DNA of 64,000 bases from Acephala macrosclerotiorum (Eukaryota; Ascomycota; Leotiomycetes; Helotiales; Mollisiaceae), in NCBI GenBank assembly GCA_014904845.1, contig MU119314.1, forward strand, positions 1 through 64,000. Reading direction: 5' to 3'. The position numbers and the translations under genes are program-made. A model generated the notes under the pieces. The model was not told the origin of the DNA, made no database searches, and saw only the letters and a program-made list of their open reading frames with translations. This document shows positions 47,650-59,122 of the stretch, piece by piece. Position 1 is the stretch's first letter. Each line of letters opens with the position of its first letter.

Positions 47650-48117
47650 ATGAGTAACACGACCCAACCCCTGATGTATCGCGAAGCCATCGAATGGATG
47701 CAAGGCATCAGGGACCCCTTCTGCTGCAGTACTTGGGCATACACTGGATCTCCCTACCGAGGAGAGAACTGGGAGCCTCCCCACTCGAAATGGTCAACGG
47801 TACTCTGGTGCATCAACGAGAAGAAAATCGGGATTGGACCACCTTCAGACAAGCAGATCGCTATCGCGGCACTTGACAAGGCTACCTGGATGATACACAT
47901 CGATATGGGTGGGATGGCCACGCGGTACACATACATTGTCCCTTCCAATACTCAAGATGGCTATTTGATGGAAGTCTGCCGAGGGGGATTGACAGATCTG
48001 TCTGGTACTTCCTCTGCATTAAGTTGTTTCAGAAAAGAATTTCAAGATCATGTGCGGATTTTCCCAAGACGCAAAAAGCATGGGAACGAGTGGAAATGCT
48101 GGTTTTACGAGCGCTAG
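47650..48117 (+). CDS. Small hypothetical protein
   Basis: The ATG at 47650 (MSNTTQPLMYREAIEWMQ) opens a 155-residue frame without introns. Composition is protein-like: Trp- and Cys-containing, ordered throughout, with segments DPFCCSTWAYTGSP, STVLWCINEKKIGIGP and a basic C-terminus (FPRRKKHGNEWKCWFYER). No signal peptide, membrane segment or known domain was recognised. Codon use is like its neighbours, so it may be a genuine lineage-restricted gene. Confidence 0.45.
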   Translation: MSNTTQPLMYREAIEWMQGIRDPFCCSTWAYTGSPYRGENWEPPHSKWSTVLWCINEKKIGIGPPSDKQIAIAALDKATWMIHIDMGGMATRYTYIVPSNTQDGYLMEVCRGGLTDLSGTSSALSCFRKEFQDHVRIFPRRKKHGNEWKCWFYER

Positions 48118-48547
48118 GAGGTCAAGAATATTCAGTTATCAAAGGAAGCTGTTGATAGCTTGAAAAGAGCAAGTGACTGGGTGAAAGGCGTCTCTGAGGG
48201 CTGACAACTTGGGAGCTGATTACCGGGTCGAACGTTAGTTCACGTAAGAATTGTGAGGATATCAGTGATTAGCTGCGAAGAATGAAGAATGAAGAGACGA
48301 TATAAGAATGGGTGGAGAATGCAATACTAAACCACGAAAATATTGGAATCACGAGAGTAAATAGAGTGCAAGGTCAAGAAACCGTTTCGAAATAAGGATA
48401 ATAAGTTTGTGCGAACAATGCTTGCTTTCGTGTGCCCATGATTATGTGCGCTAAGATTACTTTACTTCCGCATATTGGAATGAATTTGAGAGAAGTAGGG
48501 AAGACGGATGATGTTGAAGGCTTCAGATCGATAAAAGAAACCAAAAA
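48118..48547. other. Intergenic region
   Basis: About 430 bp between convergent genes. A/G-rich; no coding or repeat structure recognised. Confidence 0.35.
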
Positions 48548-49749
48548 TTAATCCCAAGCCTTGCATGCTTCCTCTCTCTTGCGTGTGGTAAGCCATAGCG
48601 TGTTCAGGTCCAAGACGAAAGCGTCTGCAACAACGAAAGCTCGGCTGGAAATTTCCTTCAGCATCCCAAGAATCGATGCCTTCTGCTCGGCTGACCACGC
48701 TCTTGCCCCGGCAACTCGTAGGGGAAAGAAGAAAAGTATTCCCGCTAGATTTGTTCGAAGACCAAGCTCAACATTTGTCAAGATATTGGTAACATGAGTC
48801 TGGATAATCTTATGTGCAAGACTTGGAGAGGATATGTGATCGAACTGAGGACGGTAATCGAAAATGCCAGACAAGTAAATGGAAATGGCGTGGTAGTAAG
48901 TTGCCGCTAGAACCGACCAAATGCTCCACCTCTCCTGGAACCTTTCGTACCAGTCATGTAGCGATGCTCGAAGCCGATGACCCTCGGTACACAGTTGGAG
49001 AAGAAGCAACTCGTCAGGTGGGCTTCTGGTCCTCGGAATTGGAGGATGCTTGAGGTTCCGTACAGAATATGCTTCACCCAGACTTCTCCAGTCACATCAT
49101 ACATAAGCTGAACTCGTCAGTCATGCCTGGAAGAATAGGAATTTGAGAGCTAATTGCTAACCTCGAAAAGGCCCAAGAAAAACGTCGTCCATAGAGCTGC
49201 ATCGTTCTCGCCGATATCCGAGCTCTGGATCTCCAACGAGAAGTTGGTGATTGAGATTTGATATGAAATGAGTGCAATTGCCGTCACTACCCTTCGATCT
49301 GACGGAGATGAGGAGATACTGCGCAAGTCCAATGCTCCGATCGCAAGTGCAGCATGATACAGACTGGAGGAGTGTTGGAAGCAAGAGACGATGGCATTCA
49401 TGTCAAGGTCGCCACCCGAAAAGTCATTTCTCGTAATGAAGACTGTAAAGAACTGTGTCAGAGCAGCATCCTGTCCTGTCGGTCGTACCCCACGGGATAC
49501 TTGAGCAGCCCCAGGATCTGGCCTAGCTCTCGTATTCACAAAGACCACGTTTGTGCTTGGCTCGCTAGCTTGCGGAAAACATTTGATCTTCTTCTTCTTG
49601 CAGTACAAGCATGGTGATGGTCCTGCGCACTGAAAAGGGTAAGCACTGAGTGCGGTGGTGGGGTTGCCTGAACAAACCTTGATACGCCGCTTGGCGCAGG
49701 CTTGACATCTGGTCTTGACAGCACGACGATCTAAAGGTCCAAGAACCAT
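48548..49749 (-). pseudogene. Zn2Cys6 transcription factor with probable internal deletion
   Basis: Exons 49749-49678, 49629-49162 and from 49107 are readable. The zinc cluster is complete once the first intron is removed: Cys15, Cys18, Cys25, Cys31, Cys34 and Cys41. The next part has HAALAIGALDLR and FFLGLFE, joined by a 54-nt intron to LMYDVTGEVWVKHILYG and LRGPEAH-type sequence. Near 49012 the frame jumps to one that reads ELLLLQLCTEGHRLRASLHDWYERF and continues to a stop at 48548. From memory of this regulator family, about 100 residues normally lie between these blocks. No usable intron can restore the frame, so a deletion plus frameshift is likely. A sequencing error cannot account for the missing segment. 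Confidence 0.6.
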
Positions 49750-50407
49750 TGGAGCTTCCGGTGAAAGATCTATAGATACCGCATGAAACGAAATTCAGCG
49801 TCTATTGATTGAAAAGTGCATAGATGGCAAGACGAGAAGAGTTGTGTTCCGAAGAAGGAAGCTGAGAATCGTCGAAAATTTGCAGAGCAATCTTCTACAG
49901 ATCAGATAGTCAGCTTCTGTGGGACCTCATCATTTTCTGCTCCTCATCGGCATTGGAAGGGGCTAGACTTTGCTAGTGCTTGTGTGTTTATCATTCGTTC
50001 TCGGAAGGAAGATGAAAAGTTCAAGCGAGGTCGCGGAGAGAATGCCAAGCGCGCCACCGCCATACCCAAACGGGAAGCAATCGAGCGCATATTTCCACGT
50101 GAGTCTGAGTGAGTATTGGAAGGCATTCTCCTTGATTAAGAGAAGCTGAAATTGGAACTATAACATAATTATAAGTAGGAGCATGGATATGTTCGAGCTC
50201 CACTATTTCACTTGCCTCTTAGGGCAGTCATCGAGCGTTCTATTTCCATGGACAAGTGATAAATACTCGAGCATCCCATGCTTCCTTTCCATCCAACTCC
50301 GGATCGCAGGCAAGATTGAAACTCGTCTTTTCACTTTCCAATAACATAATTCCTCTCAACTACTCTGAGCCTCCCAAAAGTCCTGCTTTCAATTTATACT
50401 TTGCATT
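49750..50407. promoter_or_regulatory. Divergent intergenic region
   Basis: About 660 bp between the Zn2Cys6 remnant and the esterase start, likely containing the esterase promoter. Small frames have no support. Confidence 0.35.
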
Positions 50408-51532
50408 ATGTTTAAGTTTATCTACCAGGTCGCAAGCACTCTGCCTGGACTTCTCCATATCAGCAATGCCCTTTCCTTTCTGCCGCCAAACGGACCATAT
50501 AATACGAGCCTCACGATTACAGCCCTCACGGATAAGTATCGCCTTGACCCTTTCGCACCTACCCTACAATCGCGAGCTCTGATGATATCTATTTTCACTC
50601 CCGTCCAGCCGTTTTCCTGCAACGCCTCATTTTCTTCCTACATGGAAATTACCACTGCAGCTTTCGAGGATGCTCGACTTGAAGCATACGGCTTACCATC
50701 TGGCTTATTCGAATCTCTCAGCCTACAAACATGTCAACAACAGTCTCTCGACCTCCCAGACTTTCCGATTATTCTCTTCTCTCCGGCGGCGTGGACGACA
50801 CGTCTCTTCTACAGTGCCATGGCGCAACAAATTGCAAGCGCCGGGTACATCACTGTCACGATAGACCATCCATACGACGGAGATATCGTTGTGTTTCCTG
50901 ACAACACAACGGTCTTTGGTCTGAACTTCACTGATGATCAGATTCCTCTCGCTGTTAACACTCGAGCTAAGGATATCTCATTCGTTCTGAACCAACTTGC
51001 TCGTCCTGACACCATGGGAAGACTGAATGACGACTGTGATATCGATATAATTCCAAAAGCTGGAGTGTTTGGGCACTCATTAGGTGGTGCTGCCTCGGCA
51101 GAAGCGATGCTATTTGATTCTCGGTTTATGGGAGGCGTAAATCTAGATGGGACCTTCTTTGGGGATGTTGTTGAAAAAGGCTTGGATCGACCATTCCTCA
51201 TATTCGCCCATGATGGGAAAAACCTGACGATCGACCCAAGCTGGGAAGCACTTTGGCCGAGATTGACTGCTTGGAAGAGGGAGTTGATGCTAGCTCAAAG
51301 TGCTCACTACACTTTCTCTGATCTTCCAGATGTCGTTGAGATCTTAGGATTTAGTGGGATGCTGCCAACTGGGGCGCAGGAGATGCTTGGGAGCATTTAT
51401 GGAAGCAGAGCATTTGAGATTGTGACGACGTATGTAGAAAGCTTTTTCGAGATGGTTTTGAAGGGAAGAGAGAGTAGATTGTTCGGTGGACCTGCTGAGG
51501 AATATCCTGAAGTTAGCTTTGGTGGATACTGA
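50408..51532 (+). CDS. PAF-acetylhydrolase-like serine esterase
   Basis: Single-exon frame of 374 residues. The alpha/beta-hydrolase elbow GHSLGGAASAEAM places the nucleophile at Ser224. Upstream FPIILFSPAAWTTRLFYS and GYITVTIDHPYDGDIVVFPDN match the platelet-activating-factor acetylhydrolase-like family. Asp in GGVNLDGTFFG and a C-terminal His in SAHYTFSDLP complete a plausible triad. The N-terminus has a weak signal-like stretch (TLPGLLHISNALSFL), so secretion is possible. Fungal members hydrolyse short acyl esters, but natural substrates are mostly unknown. No break seen. Confidence 0.85.
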   Translation: MFKFIYQVASTLPGLLHISNALSFLPPNGPYNTSLTITALTDKYRLDPFAPTLQSRALMISIFTPVQPFSCNASFSSYMEITTAAFEDARLEAYGLPSGLFESLSLQTCQQQSLDLPDFPIILFSPAAWTTRLFYSAMAQQIASAGYITVTIDHPYDGDIVVFPDNTTVFGLNFTDDQIPLAVNTRAKDISFVLNQLARPDTMGRLNDDCDIDIIPKAGVFGHSLGGAASAEAMLFDSRFMGGVNLDGTFFGDVVEKGLDRPFLIFAHDGKNLTIDPSWEALWPRLTAWKRELMLAQSAHYTFSDLPDVVEILGFSGMLPTGAQEMLGSIYGSRAFEIVTTYVESFFEMVLKGRESRLFGGPAEEYPEVSFGGY

Positions 51533-52057
51533 CTCCATACAAGTGGGTATGAAAGAAGATGCATCGTGATGCGCTCTGGCATTTGGAAATGTATTGTAAT
51601 GGATGTTGGTGGAACGTGATGTTAGATTGGAGCTATCGAACTTTGAAAGATCTTTGAAACGATAACTTCTGCTGCCGATACATCGCAACGAAATAAGAAT
51701 GTGAGGTCAATATGGAAGGGTACTCCTATTGTTCAGATCCATCAGCCCAAAGCCCCTTTTCTCTGAGGCGAGTGACCAGACCAGACTTCTTTATCTCCAA
51801 AGTCTCCTCGCCGCAATGACCCCTTTTATTGGTCGCTTAATTCGCCCCACATCAGCTCAGGGGCTCAGGGGCTCTCCTGTTTCGCCTCATCGAAACTAAC
51901 ACCTGATCGACAAAAGCCGTGTTTGAAGAGTTTGCACGCTTTCAACTCCCATAAAATATCTTCCCGGGAACCAAACCTTCTTAAACGTCTCCATTGATAT
52001 TTCCACTTCATTAAGAACAAGCATAATCATATTCACAGCCTCGAAAGTCCTTTCAAA
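51533..52057. promoter_or_regulatory. Intergenic region upstream of EF-hand gene
   Basis: About 525 bp, the likely esterase terminator and EF-hand gene promoter. No gene is seen. Confidence 0.35.
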
Positions 52058-52803
52058 ATGGTTCGTCTCTATTACTGGGAAGGGGAAGCGTACTAACACG
52101 TGCTGCTATAAAGGCAAGATATCTATCAGAAGAAGAAATCGCGATTTTGAAGCATGAGTTTGACCAATATGTAAGGTATTCTCTTCTGGTCGTATGGATC
52201 CTTTACTTACAGGATGGTAGGATGCAGATAAAGGAGGTCAGTGGCGCTGTGCGGCACAGCCTAATTCCCGACTGATATGAGTCCAAGGCAACATCACTGT
52301 CGAGGAGTTTGGTCGCGTCATGAAGAAGTCTGGACAGAATCCAACAGACGAAGAACTCGCGCAAATCATCAAGGAAGTTGACCTGGATGGCGACGGAACG
52401 ATCAACTTTGATGGTGAGTATTGCAACAAGAGAAGCTGAGTGAATTGTTAACCGTGTCAGAATTTATTGCTATGATGACTGGAAGATCCAGGGCTCCACC
52501 TCAAAAGGTAGAAGACTGTGATCCAGAAGCGGAGTACAAATCCGCCTGGAAGGAATTTGATAGCTCCTTGCAAGGATCGATCACCGCGAGCCAATTCCGA
52601 CAAATGATGGCTGGAATGGGCGAGAAGGTCACCGACGTGGAAGTGGATGAGATTATGAATTCAGTGGATGGGGAAGATAAGATCAGTTGTAAGTGTCTAA
52701 AGATGCATTGGGTTCGTCGCGCCATTAACGAGATCCCCTAGATCATGAGTTTGCTGAGTTCATGAAAAGGAAGCAAGTTGACGATATTGTAGGAGGGTAC
52801 TGA
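52058..52803 (+). CDS. Calmodulin-like EF-hand protein
   Basis: Six exons: 52058-52060 (only the ATG), 52114-52170, 52221-52236 (16 nt), 52288-52413, 52461-52688 and 52742-52803. They give 163 residues in a consistent frame; the first intron has a textbook TACTAAC branch site. The layout is that of calmodulin or troponin C: EF1 DADKGGNITVEE and EF2 [12 protein letters not shown] look able to bind calcium, EF3 ([12 protein letters not shown]) has lost key acidic residues and the final Glu, and EF4 ([12 protein letters not shown]) lacks the Gly and first Asp. It is therefore a divergent paralogue with probably only the N-lobe active. It is cytosolic, with no signal or membrane segment. The partner is unknown. 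Confidence 0.85.
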
Positions 52804-53582
52804 GCTCGGGAGGAGCAACTTTTATCAGAATAACTACTAGATAATGGAAGCCATACGAAGATGCCTATCATGTTCATTTGTGAGTCTGGTATCTTTACGT
52901 GATTTTAAATTTCATGCTAGCGTAACTGTCCTTGACTTTCTCGCCTGACGAGGAACGGATCCCAGATACTTCTAATCATTTCGAACTTTATGGAGAACTT
53001 CTAACAGCTCGGAAGAGCCCGATTCCCAAGTCCTATCTAGCGAGTATGAAGAAAGCAATTCTCCAAGTCCCAAAGCGCGTGTCCAAGTCGGAGGTCGCAA
53101 CTCTGGCACGTTTCAGCAACACAATTACACAGTGGTTTTGTGACCCGAACAGCTTCCCAAATTGGCGTCACAAATTCTTATGCAACCAGGCTCATTCCGA
53201 GCTTGTGGTTGTCATGCTGTTCACCTGATCATTCGGCATCCAGCGAATCAGCATCGTTAGAATTGGGCGTGGACCAATGGACCACGTCTAAGCGACCAAC
53301 ACAAGTGGAACAAATAAGGCAGAACAATAGAAAGTGTTGTACGTTTGGATCATCTGCCATAGACCGGCATGTGGATGCTATTTTTGCAATGAGGGTGTCC
53401 ACATTTGACAGAGGTGGGATTATCCTTTCCTTGTCCTTGAGATCTTTCCCCTGCATCTTATCAATCCGTGGCATTGATTTATATACTTTAATGAGTTTGT
53501 AAAAGTAGACATCTTCACATTCAGACTACGGAGTCAAATCCAAAGTTAGTAAAGGACGGCGGTGGAACGTTACTCTCCTGCG
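52804..53582. other. Intergenic region
   Basis: About 780 bp. An open frame at 52932-53228 (plus, 98 codons) lacks domain, signal and splice evidence. The region presumably contains the GH76 promoter. Confidence 0.35.
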
Positions 53583-55187
53583 ATGAGGTTATACTATGGA
53601 CTCTGGCGTGGTCTTGTATTTCAGGCATTCGTTCCACTGGCTGCTTCAATCGAATTAAATTTGTCCTCCATCGGTACACAATCTCCGCAAATTTAGCTAA
53701 ATCGCGTTGCTGACAAGGCCTCGAAGATTCAATCAAGGATGTGTCCAGCACACTAGCATACGATATGATGAATATCTACACCGGAAACAGAAGCGGAGGC
53801 ACGCCTGGACAGTTACCATTTCCTCCTTATTACTGGTGGGAATCAGGCGGGATGTGGGCATCTATGATTGATTACTGGTCATACACCAACGACTCGACGT
53901 ACAATGATTTGATTGAAGAGGGAATTTTGTATCAAGTGGGGCCAGATTGGGACTTCATGACTCCTAACCAGACGATGGGGATGGGAAATGATGATCAAGG
54001 TGCGTGAATTATTGTACGCAACGATACAATAAACTGATAAACCAAGGTTTCTGGGGGATGGCAGCGATGACAGCGGCAGAACTGAACTTTCAAAATCCCC
54101 CGACATCGGGACCTCAGTGGCTTAGCCTTGCACAGGCAGTTTTCAATCAATTCGCTGCCAGAGCCGCTCTCGAGACAAATTACTGCGGAGGCGGGCTTCG
54201 CTGGCAGGTATATTTCTTTGAGGATGGCTGGATGTACAAGAACACAATCTCAAACGCGTGCTTCTTTAACCTGGGTGCACGTCTAGCAAGGTATACCAAT
54301 AATGATACTTATGCTCAGATTGCTGAAAGAACTTGGAATTGGATTGCTGAAGTTGGGCTGCTTGAATTGCAGACCTACAGCAATGCATCACAGAACTTTT
54401 CGATCGATGGCGAAGGTGCTGGCGGGTACATTGCGTGGGATGGTGCCACTGTGCAAAGCAATTGCACGGGAGTCAATGGGATTCCGTATACATACAATGC
54501 AGGTATATTATTGCTGGGGTCTGCGACGATGTACAATTATGTAGGTCTGTGAAGATTGAGCCGAATTTGGTACACAGTTGATGGAAATAGACGAACGGTT
54601 CAGCCATTTGGGCCGAACGAACTCAACTTCTTTTGAATGCGACACTCAATGTTTTCTTTCGAAATGGGATAGCCGTTGAAGTTAGCTGTGAAGGCATGAA
54701 TGGCACAAAAGCGTGTGATACAGACATGCTTTCCTTCAAGGCATACCTCACTCGCAGCCTAGCAGCTACTACCCAAATGGCAGAATTCACAAGAGGAAAG
54801 ATTATGCCTGTGCTTGCTACGTCAGCAGCAGCCGCAGCTCTTCAATGTTCAGGAGGGATAAACGGGAGAATTTGTGGGCATCAATGGACGAAAAGCGCTG
54901 TTTGGGACGGAACACAAGGCGCTGGACAGCAAATGGCAGCTCTGGAAGTGGTGTTGAGTAACTTGATCAACTTCGTAAAACCTCCATTGACATGTGATAG
55001 TGGAGGCAGTAGTATCGGGGATCCTGGAGCTGGTACGCGAGGCCCACTGATAACGATGGAGGTTGTCACAGTGGCAAGTCATGCTGATGTCGCTGGGGCC
55101 AGCATTTTGACAGTTCTGTTGATTTCGGGGATGATGAGCTTTTCGTTTTGGATCTGCAAGCGTGAGACGGCATCTGAGAATAATTAA
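53583..55187 (+). CDS. GH76 family protein, Dfg5/Dcw1-like (cell-wall alpha-1,6-mannanase)
   Basis: Four exons (53583-53673, 53718-53999, 54047-54540, 54591-55187) give 487 residues. A signal peptide ([18 protein letters not shown]) leads into the alpha/alpha-toroid domain with [17 protein letters not shown], the adjacent-Asp motif in [42 protein letters not shown] and [10 protein letters not shown]. Dfg5/Dcw1 proteins act on GPI-linked mannoproteins at the membrane and attach them to the wall glucan. The C-terminus has a hydrophobic stretch ([19 protein letters not shown]) with a short charged tail, so it may be GPI-anchored or a type I membrane protein. All phases agree and no break was seen. 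Confidence 0.9.
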
Positions 55188-55418
55188 AGATACCCACTAC
55201 GATGAGTCTAATTTAAATGCCAGATTCTTCTAGGAATGACTTCAAACTCTTGATCTGGGAAGCATATTGCTCAAAGGAATGGAGGTACTTCATGTCTGAA
55301 AGATCCTATAACATTAATCATTCTGGACTGTTAGAAGTAATCACAGAAAACCTATACATTTCTCTGAAAATTCCCCGGAATGTTCGAGAAATATAAGTAC
55401 TCGATTGAATTTATCCCT

Positions 55419-56471
55419 TTAAGCTTTCCAGCCCAATCTCTTCTCTGCGGCAACTAAGCCGGCAGCAGTATCCACCATCGAAGTTTTGAGATCGACGTAC
55501 TTGATCCCAAGCACCTGCTCCGCTTTGGACCCATCGGGAGTATACAGGGTCTCCTGGAAATTCCATCCTGACCCAGGCTTTCCCTCGGGCACGCGATCTT
55601 TTAGCTCAGGGAAGGCCTCCCGAATAGCATCAGCAGCCGATTGGTAGTCGAAGTGCTGCCCAACCAAGAATCTCTCTCCAGCCGCCTCCTCAACCTCGAA
55701 TGCTTTCAAGTGCGCCTCTCCCACGGTCCTCACATCGGCAAAGCCGCCGAAGTCGACCTGAGGTATGGTCTTCGAGCTTCCATTGATGAGCTTCCAAATT
55801 GCCTCGGTAGATTCATTTAAATGATCGAGGTTAGTAATAGTGTTGAGACTAGGACCGAAGATCCAAGGAGGACAGATGGTTGAAAGACTGAATGTGACAT
55901 TTGGGTGGGCAGAAACCCAGTCCCAAGCTGCGCGTTCGGCAAGTCCCTTTGAAGCACAATATGCGAAAGAACCATCGTCGGACTTTGCAGCTTCATCAAA
56001 GGTTGCTGGGTTCCAATCCTTCTCGGTATAGACATATCCAGGCCTGTAACCTTTGCTGAGATCAAGAATTGAAGCAAATGAGCTTGTAATGACAACACGC
56101 TTGAGCTCTGTACCGCCGAATTCAGCAGCTGCCTCAAGGACATTCTTGGTGCCGTTGATGGCTGGGTCGAGAAGTTCGGTCTTGACGTCCTTTGGTGTCA
56201 GGACGAATGGTGAGGCGCTATGAATTATGCCGGAGACGCCTCTGACTGCTTCTTTATAAGCCGAGGGTGGCGAGGAGAGATCCGGAACGACAGAGAACGA
56301 AAGGCGGGAAGAAAGAGGACCTTGAGCGGCCTTGATCTTGTCGATGCTCGAGGGAGAGCGGATTGTTCCTCGAACTTTGTAGCCTGCACTGAGAAAGGTG
56401 TGGATGATGTGCGAGGCAACAAAACCGGATGCTCCTGTGACGAGGATCGTTTGGGATGAAGGGGAAGCCAT
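55419..56471 (-). CDS. Gre2-like NAD(P)-dependent ketoreductase/dehydratase (extended SDR)
   Basis: Single-exon gene; ATG at 56471 (MASPSSQTILVTG) is preferred to the in-frame ATG four codons upstream because the dinucleotide motif then begins at the usual distance. Length 350 residues, normal for the family. The VTGASGFVASHI loop is near residues 10-21, and the catalytic YCASK sits at Tyr171-Lys175, with RVVITSSFASI upstream. Homologues reduce methylglyoxal, aldehydes and various ketones with NADPH. Stop at 55419. It is cytosolic, and no intron is present. Confidence 0.92.
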   Translation of the reverse strand: MASPSSQTILVTGASGFVASHIIHTFLSAGYKVRGTIRSPSSIDKIKAAQGPLSSRLSFSVVPDLSSPPSAYKEAVRGVSGIIHSASPFVLTPKDVKTELLDPAINGTKNVLEAAAEFGGTELKRVVITSSFASILDLSKGYRPGYVYTEKDWNPATFDEAAKSDDGSFAYCASKGLAERAAWDWVSAHPNVTFSLSTICPPWIFGPSLNTITNLDHLNESTEAIWKLINGSSKTIPQVDFGGFADVRTVGEAHLKAFEVEEAAGERFLVGQHFDYQSAADAIREAFPELKDRVPEGKPGSGWNFQETLYTPDGSKAEQVLGIKYVDLKTSMVDTAAGLVAAEKRLGWKA

Positions 56472-56747
56472 GTTTTGAAGCAAAATTTTGCTGGAACTAT
56501 TCGCGAGTTATGCTTTCCTTGTGCGTGCTCGGTCCTTTGGAGAGGATATGATGGATTCGAAATGACGAAGAAGTTAAAGATATATATACTTTTTCCTACA
56601 TTGAGAGCGGGGAAAGAATTATTTTGCGGCTCCAATTTCGCTTCAGCAAAGTTATCGCTGCGTCGGTGATAGATTTGGATTGGTCGTTTGGGCTGACCAT
56701 CCCCGACACAACCCTTGTGATAAAAACATACCCAATGCAAAAGCGTG

Positions 56748-56810
56748 CTTACTAACCTGTCATACAGTCTTACTAACCTGCCATACAGTCTTACTAATAT
56801 GTCACACAGT
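56748..56810. repeat. Three tandem 21-bp repeats
   Basis: Three head-to-tail copies starting CTTACTAAC and ending CACAGT or ATACAGT. The first two differ by one base and the third by several. They lie about 280 bp upstream of the ketoreductase start, so a binding-site array is possible. Confidence 0.7.
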
Positions 56811-57012
56811 ATGACGGCAGGTGTCACCATAGGCGCAGCCAATTGAAGTTTCCGATATTGTGATGATGACGAAGGTGGTAGCTTGGCTATCCATTCTTCG
56901 AGAATAGGTATTGGTCTAAAGTTGCTTGCATTGCGTGACACACCTGGGTTAGACATCTTCGAATTTACAGCTGCAAAAGGTGAGAATGAATTCTTTTGAA
57001 TGGAGGGCGTCA

Positions 57013-57040
57013 GGCTCGTTTCGCTCGTTTCGCTCGTTTC
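57013..57040. repeat. CTCGTTTCG tandem repeat
   Basis: Three copies of CTCGTTTCG (9 bp) in succession. Nothing else marks the site. Confidence 0.7.
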
Positions 57041-58249
57041 GAATTTTATCTAGAGTTGCTTTTATTACTGCTCACAACCAATAACTTCCCTTGCTCATGG
57101 TTGTCCTTGACTATTAAGAACTTATAGTTTGTATTTCATGAAAAAGATGATACTTGGAATGACCTGTGAATCTGGGATAAATCAGCAGGCTTGTAAGTGC
57201 CGATACCTGTTCTTAGACTGAGTTGCATTGCCATGATCTTGATGCTTTTGAATCCTGATTTCTCACATCCGTCAGTGCTCAAACACTAGAAACCATGATT
57301 AAAGTTGACAGTTCCATCACAGCTTCGTCGTCATTGAGGGAGCAACTCTGTTCCCTTCAGATTCATTCCCGCTTTTGTTCGTCGACTCCCACCCCCTTCC
57401 TCGGTACCATGCAGGCCAAATTCCTGATTTTCCGGTTGCCAGAATTCCATTTGGATCCAGTGCAACCTTCAAATTCTCGTTGAACTTCATGAGAGCATTG
57501 TCATTCCAATTATGGGTCCTTGCTACTTGGTCCATCAACACCAAATGCGTTTGATATTCTCTATAACTTTCCTTGGCAGCGTCATCAATGAGTTCTTGAA
57601 GACAGCCATGGGCAGCCTTCCCCTTCTTAGGGTCATTCTTATCGAAAGCGATCTCTACGATGAGATGCATCTCCCTGAGCCCAACACAAAAGGCTGGGAA
57701 GAAGTCGATTCCGTGCTTAGTATGAAGGCGCCTTCCTATATTGAAGAGTTCATCGCATCCGTCCCACGGATTGGAGAAACAGGACCGAAAGCAATATGTG
57801 AACAGTTGGGGACCCAGTTGACCCATAGAAGTTCGACAAGATCTGGGACACCGGTAGCTATGCGATCTCTACACCAGAAGTATTCGTCTTCAGGCAACTA
57901 TTTGGGATTAATGTATCTCGCTCCTGGAATCTTCTTAAACTCCTTGTCAATGATATCCAACTTATATTTCTGAATATGTTCAGGGACGTATGACATTCTA
58001 TAATAGCGCCAAGAATGATCGCTAATAGGTGTCTTTTCAGCGTACTTGTGGACGATCTTTTCAGGCGTTAGACCATCTCCAGTGAAATACTTGGTTCGCG
58101 GTCTGCCTTTGACGGCGAGCGTTTGGATCACATGCCTGACCTGGGCTACATTCTCTAAGATGCTTCTAATTCGATGGGGTCATATAAATCGCTCTATGAA
58201 TCTCAGCAAGTACAATCGGTTCCTTGGACTATTCGCTAATTTTTTATAT

Positions 58250-58757
58250 GTAAAATCGGCACTTTTATCTTTAATAATAATTTATTTAATAACTTACGAA
58301 TAATATCACTTAAAAATTTAATAATATATTTTTTAAATATTTGTTTATAAGATATATTAATATTAATTGTTTTTTATTAATAATTTCATTATTTATTTTA
58401 TATTTTAATAAGTAATTTTTGCTCGAAAAAAGCGAAAATTAAGCGAAAATCGATGAAAACCTAAAAAATACTATATTTTACATATTTTAAATTTTTTTAA
58501 TAAATAATAATAATTATTTCAAATAAATTTTATATGTATTTCAAATATAAAAATTTAATTTTAAATTAAAAAACTTTAATTTTCATAAAAGAAATAATAT
58601 ATTATTTAAAATTAATAATTAATAAAAAAATTTTTAAAAAAGGAATTTATTAATTCATTAATTTAATATTATATTATTAATATTTAAATCGAAAAAGAAA
58701 TAATTAAACTTAATTTTCATATAAATTATATTTTAATTAGTTCGGTAATTATTAAAT
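58250..58757. repeat. AT-rich, RIP-like insertion
   Basis: About 500 bp of nearly pure A/T with no open frame, resembling the block at 9600-11060. It sits inside the oxidase pseudogene, so it is probably a mutated transposable-element fragment. Confidence 0.65.
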
Positions 58758-59122
58758 TATAAAGGTTTGAAATAGTAAAGACCTCTGCACATAATTAGCG
58801 AACAGTCCCGGGAACCGATTGTACATCTGCTTCGCATCAATTCACTTGCGACCAAGCTTTCCACTTTATACTGGCGAAACTTTCGTATCCGCCAGGGTTC
58901 GGCATAAGAGCCATTCCCATCTTCGTCACGATGCCAAGTTAGATTGAGAAAAGATGCCCCTAAAGTTGTCAGCAATTGCAGTCCATGTGGTGCTCCAAAC
59001 TTGTTCTGAATATGAGCCATAACCCTAACGAGCCTGGGATCAAAAGTCTGTGTTTTATAGGCTATTTTAGCGAGCTGATTGCGATAACCTCACTTTTGAA
59101 CGCACCGACTTTTTAATTAATT

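Larger units (their letters stand above)
56472..57316. other. Intergenic region with short tandem repeats
   Basis: About 845 bp upstream of the ketoreductase, so it should hold its promoter. It includes three 21-bp tandem repeats at 56748-56810 and a CTCGTTTCG run near 57013-57040. No gene is supported. Confidence 0.4.

Noticed and set aside
52932..53228. 98-codon plus-strand frame
   Set aside because: No recognised family, no signal or conserved motif; kept only as intergenic.
56225..56956. 243-codon minus-strand frame overlapping the ketoreductase start
   Set aside because: Its second half is an out-of-frame shadow of the ketoreductase gene and the first part shows no family signal.
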